NCBI GenBank assembly: GCA_004293385.1
Contig: RDYO01000088.1
Location: 1-11,175 of the forward strand
DNA: 11,175 nt
Origin: Verrucomicrobiota bacterium
Lineage (GTDB): Bacteria; Verrucomicrobiota; Verrucomicrobiia; Opitutales; UBA953
Reading direction: 5' to 3'
The notes under the pieces are model-generated. The model did no database searches. It saw only the letters and a list, made by a program, of their open reading frames with translations, and was not told where the DNA came from. A program made the position numbers and the translations under genes. Positions 7,264 through 11,175 of the stretch are shown piece by piece. Position 1 is the stretch's first letter; every line of letters begins with the position of its first letter.

Positions 7264-8445
7264 TCAGCGCGCGCGCGGCGTCCAGCAGTCCGGCTCGGAA
7301 CAGCGTCCGAGGCTCACCGGCGTCAGGCGCGTGACCTTGCCGGTCACGCTGTCCACGATCGCCAGCCAATCACCCTGGGCGGCCACGAGGTGACGACCGT
7401 CGGCGCACCACGACGCGTGCGCAAGGGCGGCCGGGCTCGCGGTCTCGATGGAACGGACGCTGCCCGCGGCGAGGTCGATGACGCCGAGACGCAGGCTGCC
7501 CGACTGATAGGTGAAGACGAGCTGGTTGGGGAAGACCGGGTTCCAGCGCGGCTCGGTGCTGTAGCTGAAGCCGGTGGCGACGGGCTGCAGGGCGCCGCCG
7601 GAAGAGTTGGCGAGATAGATGCCCGGACGACCCGTCGGGCCGCCGGTGAGGGCGAAACGCGCGCCGTCGGGCGACCAGGAAGGGTCGGTGTTCACCCACT
7701 GCTTGTTCGGGGCCTTGATGACGCGGACCGGCGACTGGCCCTGCGGACCGGCGACGAAGATGTCCATCGTCTCCTTGTTGGAGGAGGCGAACGCGATGCG
7801 ACCGTCGGGACCGCTGCTGGCCGCGCCGAGGGCGCCGCGCACGTTGGTGATGACCTTGGCGGCTTCGCCGATCCCGTTGGTCGAGAAGATCTCGGGCCAG
7901 TTGGAGCGGAAGGACGAGATGAAGAAGACGCGCGAGCCGTCGGCCGACCAGCGGGGGCCGATCGAGGTGTTGCGGTAGTTCGTCAGGCGCATCGTCTTGG
8001 AGCGGGCGAGGTTGGTGACGTAGATCTCGGCGTGTCCGGTGAAGCGCGAGACGAAGGCGACCTTCGTGTCGGCGTAGAGCGGCTTGAGCTGCCAGCGACG
8101 GCCGAGGCCGACGATCGCGGCGTCGGCGACCTTGAGCGCGAGCTGGTCTTCGTCGCGGGCTTCGACGTTCGTCGTGAAGGCGTAGGCGGCGTTCTCGCAG
8201 GCGACGACGGCGGTGTTCGCCGTACGGCCGATGCGCAGCTTGACGGAGGAAGAAGGCGAGACCTGGATCGCGCCGTGGGCGGAGAGCGCGAACTGGACGA
8301 GACTGCCGAGCGCCGGATCGTCCGAGACGACGGCGACGGAGACGACGCCCTTGGCGGCGAGCGCCGCGATGTCATCGTTCACGACCACGTTCTGGCCGAA
8401 GAGAGGTGCGACGAGGAAGGCGGCGAGGAGGGCGAGGAAACGCAT
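7264..8445 (-). CDS. TolB-like periplasmic beta-propeller protein
   Basis: This 393-residue protein has a signal peptide (MRFLALLAAFLVAPLFGQ, cleavage probably after G17 or Q18). An N-terminal alpha/beta part follows (about 19-125), then PD40/TolB-type propeller repeats with the typical W-S-x-D-G signature: PRWSADGSRVFF (164-175), SGPDGRIAFA (211-220), PSWSPDGARFAL (255-266), PRWNPVFPNQLVF (299-311) and ASWCADGRHLV (344-353). TolB in Proteobacteria binds Pal and colicins as part of the Tol-Pal envelope system. The domain order here is the same and the length slightly shorter than the usual 430. No tolA, tolQ, tolR or pal lies beside it, so I call it TolB-like only. A TCTAAT box (8462-8457) would start transcription about five bases before the ATG, meaning a nearly leaderless message. 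No Shine-Dalgarno is seen. It is divergent from the mrp gene. Confidence 0.85.
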   Translation of the reverse strand: MRFLALLAAFLVAPLFGQNVVVNDDIAALAAKGVVSVAVVSDDPALGSLVQFALSAHGAIQVSPSSSVKLRIGRTANTAVVACENAAYAFTTNVEARDEDQLALKVADAAIVGLGRRWQLKPLYADTKVAFVSRFTGHAEIYVTNLARSKTMRLTNYRNTSIGPRWSADGSRVFFISSFRSNWPEIFSTNGIGEAAKVITNVRGALGAASSGPDGRIAFASSNKETMDIFVAGPQGQSPVRVIKAPNKQWVNTDPSWSPDGARFALTGGPTGRPGIYLANSSGGALQPVATGFSYSTEPRWNPVFPNQLVFTYQSGSLRLGVIDLAAGSVRSIETASPAALAHASWCADGRHLVAAQGDWLAIVDSVTGKVTRLTPVSLGRCSEPDCWTPRAR

Positions 8446-8508
8446 CGAGGAAGGGGATTAGAAGGTTAGCAGTTTGACCTAGGTTGGGCGGGGAGTTCAA
8501 TCCCGCTG

Positions 8509-9594
8509 ATGTCGCTCGATAAGGAATCCGTCCAGAAGGCCCTCGGCCAGATCCGCTACCCCGGCTACAGCCGGGACATCGTGTCGTTCGGCCTGGTCAA
8601 AGGCATCGAGGTGACCCTCGACGGCAAGGTCAGCGTCGGCTTGGCCGTGACCAGCGCCGACCCCGAGGTCCCGAAGAAACTCTACGCCGAAATCGAGGCC
8701 GCGCTCAAGGCCTTGGGCGCCCGCCAGCCCGAGATCGCCATCACCGTCACCGTCCCCAAGGGCGCCCCCGCGGCGGCCGCGCCTGCCGCCCCCACGAAGC
8801 TCCCCGCCGACGCCGGCGTCGGCCAAGTGAAGCACATCATCGCCGTCGCCAGCGGCAAAGGCGGGGTCGGCAAGTCCACCTTCGCCGTGAACTTGGCCTG
8901 CGCCTTAGCCCGCGACCTCGCCGAGCGGGGCCGCCCGGGTCGGGTCGGCCTGATGGACTGCGACATCTACGGCCCCTCGGTCCCCCTGATGATCGGGGTC
9001 AACGCCCGCCCCCAGCTCGATGGAGACACCCTCATCCCCCTGGAGAACTTCGGCGTGAAGGTGATGTCCATGGGCCTCCTCATCGACGCCGACGCCCCCG
9101 TGGTCTGGCGTGGTCCGATGATCATGAAGACCATCTCGCAGTTCGCCACGAACGTCCGCTGGGGCGAACTCGACGTCCTGCTGATCGACCTCCCCCCGGG
9201 CACCGGTGACGCCCAGCTCTCCATCGCCCAGTCGATGGCCCTGAGCGGCGCGATCATCGTGACGACCCCGCAGACCGCGGCTGTCTCCGTGGCGCTGCGC
9301 GGCGCGGCGATGTTCGCCAAGGTCGGCGTGCCCATCCTCGGCGTGGCGGAGAACATGAGCTTCCTCGAGGGCGCGGACGGCTCCCGTCAGTATCTCTTCG
9401 GTCAGGGAGGCGGTCTCAAGGTCGCCACGGCCCTCGACTCGATCCTGCTCGGCGAAGTCCCGCTCGACCCGGCCATCCGCCAGGGCGGCGACCACGGCAT
9501 TCCCGTGGTGATCAGCCACCCGGACGGTAATCCGGCCCGCGTCTTCCGTTCGATCGGCCTGACGGTCCTGAACGGCTTGGAAAAGGCTTCGTAA
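8509..9594 (+). CDS. mrp: Mrp/ApbC/NBP35-family P-loop ATPase without CxxC
   Basis: This encodes 361 residues. An N-terminal MIP18/DUF59-type domain (about 4-83) and an alanine/proline-rich linker (84-100) are followed by the ATPase. The deviant Walker A is SGKGGVGKST (115-124), then MDCDIYGPSVP (149-159), VVWRGPMIMK (198-207), DVLLIDLPPGTGD (222-234) and VAENMSF (279-285). Family members carry and transfer [4Fe-4S] clusters to apo-proteins, held by a CxxC just after the NMS motif at the dimer interface. Here that place reads FLEGADGSRQYLFG (285-298), so both cysteines are absent; the two expected positions are about G288 and G291. The only cysteines in the whole protein are C131 and C151. 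ATPase residues are intact, so the gene looks functional but may not hold a cluster in the canonical way. It is divergent from the TolB-like gene and followed by a hairpin terminator. Confidence 0.93.
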   Translation: MSLDKESVQKALGQIRYPGYSRDIVSFGLVKGIEVTLDGKVSVGLAVTSADPEVPKKLYAEIEAALKALGARQPEIAITVTVPKGAPAAAAPAAPTKLPADAGVGQVKHIIAVASGKGGVGKSTFAVNLACALARDLAERGRPGRVGLMDCDIYGPSVPLMIGVNARPQLDGDTLIPLENFGVKVMSMGLLIDADAPVVWRGPMIMKTISQFATNVRWGELDVLLIDLPPGTGDAQLSIAQSMALSGAIIVTTPQTAAVSVALRGAAMFAKVGVPILGVAENMSFLEGADGSRQYLFGQGGGLKVATALDSILLGEVPLDPAIRQGGDHGIPVVISHPDGNPARVFRSIGLTVLNGLEKAS

Positions 9595-9609
9595 AGTCAC
9601 CCGTTCGCC

Positions 9610-9635
9610 TCCGGCTTGCCACGCAGCCGGATTTT
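9610..9635 (+). terminator. Rho-independent terminator after mrp
   Basis: A seven-base GC-rich stem (TCCGGCT 9610-9616 pairing with AGCCGGA 9625-9631) with an eight-base loop is followed by TTTT (9632-9635). It lies 16 bases past the mrp stop codon. The right flank also carries the candidate promoter of the next gene, so the two signals overlap. Confidence 0.6.
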
Positions 9636-9645
9636 CCCCTAGATT
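9616..9645 (+). promoter_or_regulatory. Candidate promoter for the 73-residue gene
   Basis: TTGCCA (9616-9621, five of six to the -35 consensus) and TAGATT (9640-9645, four of six to the -10) are 18 bases apart. Transcription would start near 9652, only a few bases before ATG 9656, so the message would be almost leaderless. This fits the absence of a Shine-Dalgarno here. Confidence 0.35.
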
Positions 9646-9655
9646 CATCGCAAGC

Positions 9656-9877
9656 ATGAGAGAAGAGCCGTCCAAGACGCAGCCCGCCGCCGACCTGGCC
9701 GCGCGTTCTTCTCTTTACGCGGAGTTCCTCGCCGAGCGCGAAGAGATCCTCCGTCATAAGTGGATCGAGTCCGAGAAGGCCGGTTGCGACATCGGTTTCG
9801 AACGCGCCCTGCTCGACTGGACCCGTCACCACCGCGCGCGCTGGCGTCAGCTGCGCCGCGGCGGCAAGCCCGCCTGA
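9656..9877 (+). CDS. Small charged protein of unknown function
   Basis: This encodes 73 residues. The first 17 are a low-complexity, probably disordered start. Residues 20-66 form a compact charged helical block rich in Trp, His and Arg: LYAEFLAEREEILRHKWIES (20-39), EKAGCDIGFERALLDW (40-55), then TRHHRARWRQLR. The pattern HKWxxSEKAGxDIGxxxAxxDW recalls the C-terminal part of DUF4032-type proteins and small stand-alone proteins I have seen in other bacteria, but the recollection is not specific enough to name it. There are no membrane segments and a single cysteine (C44). It has its own candidate promoter, lies after the mrp terminator and ends at a strong hairpin. Codon use is like its neighbours, and the ordered motif supports a real gene. 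Confidence 0.75.
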   Translation: MREEPSKTQPAADLAARSSLYAEFLAEREEILRHKWIESEKAGCDIGFERALLDWTRHHRARWRQLRRGGKPA

Positions 9878-9901
9878 GGCTCCCGCCTTCTCCCCGCCAA
9901 A

Positions 9902-9940
9902 CAGAAGGGCCGGCTCGCATCGCTGCGGCCGGCCCTTCTG
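9902..9940. terminator. Bidirectional hairpin between convergent genes
   Basis: A perfect 13-base inverted repeat (CAGAAGGGCCGGC 9902-9914 with GCCGGCCCTTCTG 9928-9940) can extend inward by CGCA/TGCG around a TCGC tip. It lies between the stop of the 73-residue gene (9877) and the stop of rpmG (9960) and can serve both strands. There is no good T-tract on the plus side and only a short one (GTTT) on the minus side. Confidence 0.65.
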
Positions 9941-9959
9941 GCTTAGGGGAACAGGAAGC

Positions 9960-10130
9960 TTAGCCCTTGATCTCCTTGTGCAGCGTGTGGCGGCGCATGG
10001 AGGGGTTGTACTTCTTGAGCTCCACCTTCTCCTGGGAAAGCTTCTTGTTACGGGTGGTCATGTAACGGGAAGGGCGCTTACCCTCCTTACGGGCTTCGGT
10101 GCATTCAATGATGACGATTTCGCGGGGCAT
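9960..10130 (-). CDS. rpmG: 50S ribosomal protein bL33, zinc-free form
   Basis: This encodes 56 residues, a normal length for bL33, a protein of the large ribosomal subunit near the E site. The family core MTTRNKK (24-30), ELKKYNPSMRRHTLHKE (37-53) and the N-terminal IIECTEA (7-13) are clear. In zinc-binding bL33 two CxxC pairs hold the metal. Here only C10 remains: the partner is A13, and the C-terminal pair is replaced within YNPSMR (41-46). It is therefore a C-minus form that does not need zinc. A family-typical insertion, EGKRPSRY (16-23), precedes the core. The start is ATG 10130 and the stop TAA 9960-9962. No Shine-Dalgarno is visible. The gene lies downstream of the terminator of the COX24-like gene, so it probably has its own promoter, which I could not place. 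Confidence 0.95.
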   Translation of the reverse strand: MPREIVIIECTEARKEGKRPSRYMTTRNKKLSQEKVELKKYNPSMRRHTLHKEIKG

Positions 10131-10186
10131 GGTCTGAGTCGGTTGGAAGGTTGAGGTTTGGGAACGGGTCAGGTCGGAGCAAGCCC

Positions 10187-10220
10187 GAAAAAGAGCCGGG
10201 CGGCCTTTTGAGCCGCCCGG
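10187..10220 (-). terminator. Rho-independent terminator after the COX24-like gene
   Basis: Read on the minus strand, a perfect nine-base stem (CCGGGCGGC with GCCGCCCGG, 10196-10220) and seven-base loop are followed by CTCTTTTTC (10195-10187). This is the most classical terminator in the window. It ends the ispE/COX24-like transcript before rpmG. Confidence 0.8.
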
Positions 10221-10242
10221 ATCGGACCGAAGGTGGGGTTAA

Positions 10243-10341
10243 TCAGCCCCAGAGACGCTTCTTATGGCGATTTTCCTTCGAGCGCTTGCGGCGCTTGTGC
10301 TTGTTCATCTTCAGACGACGCTTCTTCTTGAGGCTTCCCAT
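10243..10341 (-). CDS. Very small basic AURKAIP1/COX24-like protein, putative ribosomal protein
   Basis: This encodes only 32 residues, 17 of them Lys or Arg, starting MGSLKKKRRLKMNKHKRRKR and ending in NRHKKRLWG. The KKKRRxKMxKHKRRKRxKxNRHKKR pattern is that of the AURKAIP1/COX24 family, whose mitochondrial member is the ribosomal small-subunit protein mS38. Bacterial versions of 30-40 residues occur in several phyla and are presumed ribosomal. The frame is open upstream to 10530, but that extension runs through ispE in another frame and has no family character, so ATG 10341 is chosen. The gene begins 53 bases after the ispE stop and is followed by a strong terminator, so it is probably co-transcribed with ispE. 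Proximity to rpmG agrees with a ribosomal role. Confidence 0.85.
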   Translation of the reverse strand: MGSLKKKRRLKMNKHKRRKRSKENRHKKRLWG

Positions 10342-10394
10342 GGGTGATAGTGAATCGCAACTTGGCGACCCGATGGCCGACAGTAAAGCCGAAA

Positions 10395-11175
10395 CTAAGC
10401 CGAAATAACGGTCTCCGCCACCCATGCCCCGGGCCCCCAGACCCGCATGGCGTCCGCACGCAAGCCGGCTTGGTCGAAACCGTCCTCGACCCAGGCGAAA
10501 CAGGCGCTGCCGCTGCCGGTCATCTGCCACTCCGACCCGGTCACACGGCGGAAAGAGGCCAGGCCGGCCGGCAGGGCGACATACTTGGAGAAGACGGGGT
10601 CCGCGAGGTCGTTACCCAGCCTCACGGGATCGTCGGTAGGCCGGGCGAGCCAGGCCGCGAGCTCGGCTTCGGCCTGCGCGACCGGACGATACTTCCCGGC
10701 GTGGGCGAGCAGACCATAGGCCTCGGGCGTCGGCACGCCGAAAGGCGGCTTGGCGAGGACGACCTTACGTCCGGCCAAAGCGGCGCGGGCGGCGGCCGGC
10801 AGGATATCCAGTCGCTCTCCCCTTCCCCGCATGACCGCTGCCTGGCCTCGCACGAAGAAAGGACAGTCGGAACCGACTTCCGCCGCGAGCGCTTCGAGCA
10901 CCTCGGGGCCGAGGGGGTCGCCCGACGCGCGATCGAGCAGACGCAAAGCCGCGGCGGCATCGGCGCTCCCGCCACCGAGGCCGGCGCCATGCGGCACGCG
11001 CTTGGTGAGATGGAAGTGTCCGGTCGGCGCGGAGGGACGACGGCGCGCGTAAGCGGCCGCGGCCTTGAGCACGAGGTTCGTGCCGTCGACGGGCAGCGCC
11101 GGGTCATCGCACGTGAGACCGAGCGGACGGCCGACGTCGAGCGACAAGGTGTCGGCGAGCGCGATCGGCGCGACG
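10395..11175 (-). CDS. ispE: 4-diphosphocytidyl-2-C-methyl-D-erythritol kinase IspE (partial, N-terminus off the window)
   Basis: The visible 259 residues are the C-terminal nine tenths of this GHMP kinase; full-length enzymes have about 280-300. It phosphorylates the 2-hydroxyl of CDP-methylerythritol with ATP, the fourth step of the MEP isoprenoid pathway, in the cytoplasm. Counting from the first complete codon (11174-11172), GTNLVLKAA is at 31-39 and the ATP-binding glycine loop KRVPHGAGLGGGSADAAAA lies at 58-76. The catalytic aspartate block GSDCPFF is at 101-107 (D103) and GHMP motif 3, TGSGSACF, at 219-226. The N-terminal AKxN segment with the catalytic lysine lies beyond the right edge. 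The TTG at 11147 is an internal leucine codon, not the start, because homology continues upstream. The stop is TAG at 10397-10395. The next gene downstream is the COX24-like gene. Confidence 0.96.
   Translation of the reverse strand, partial: VAPIALADTLSLDVGRPLGLTCDDPALPVDGTNLVLKAAAAYARRRPSAPTGHFHLTKRVPHGAGLGGGSADAAAALRLLDRASGDPLGPEVLEALAAEVGSDCPFFVRGQAAVMRGRGERLDILPAAARAALAGRKVVLAKPPFGVPTPEAYGLLAHAGKYRPVAQAEAELAAWLARPTDDPVRLGNDLADPVFSKYVALPAGLASFRRVTGSEWQMTGSGSACFAWVEDGFDQAGLRADAMRVWGPGAWVAETVISA

Noticed and set aside
7390..8469. 359-codon open frame antisense to the TolB-like gene
   Set aside because: Shadow frame with biased Gly, Arg, Asp and Glu composition. The minus strand has a signal peptide and propeller repeats.

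Overview
The window is a GC-rich stretch of ordinary-looking bacterial chromosome, densely packed with genes on both strands and without any sign of mobile DNA, CRISPR, tRNA or rRNA. The zinc-free bL33, the very small COX24-like basic protein, the sigma-54 factor and the short near-leaderless gene starts without clear Shine-Dalgarno sequences suggest a Verrucomicrobiota-type organism, perhaps of the Opitutales group. This is an inference from protein style, not a database match.

Layout. 1-1944 (minus) holds the first 648 codons of a large membrane protein that runs off the left edge. It joins an N-terminal anchor, an alpha/beta-hydrolase domain with a lost nucleophile, a DedA/SNARE-associated membrane domain and the start of an ATP-grasp ligase domain. 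Divergent from it, 2052-5085 (plus) is a tightly coupled three-gene operon: apaG, a beta-CASP metallo-beta-lactamase nuclease and an amidase-signature hydrolase, with overlapping stop and start codons. The amidase stop codon directly abuts the stop codon of rpoN (sigma-54, 5086-6534, minus). Divergent from rpoN is a small single-pass membrane protein with a GYF_2-like N-terminus (6655-7257). It converges with a TolB-like periplasmic beta-propeller gene (7264-8445, minus). Divergent from that is an Mrp/ApbC-type P-loop ATPase (8509-9594) lacking the family's CxxC, followed by a terminator and a conserved-looking 73-residue protein (9656-9877). A strong hairpin then separates this from three minus-strand genes: rpmG (bL33), a 32-residue COX24-like putative ribosomal protein, and the 3' part of ispE, which runs off the right edge.

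How they work together. Most genes are housekeeping: ribosome parts, isoprenoid precursor synthesis, Fe-S carrier-type ATPase and alternative sigma factor. No single pathway links them. The most unusual object is the hydrolase-DedA-ATP-grasp fusion, whose three domains suggest a one-polypeptide membrane module acting on a lipid-linked or envelope substrate. The second is the Mrp homologue without its cluster-binding cysteines.
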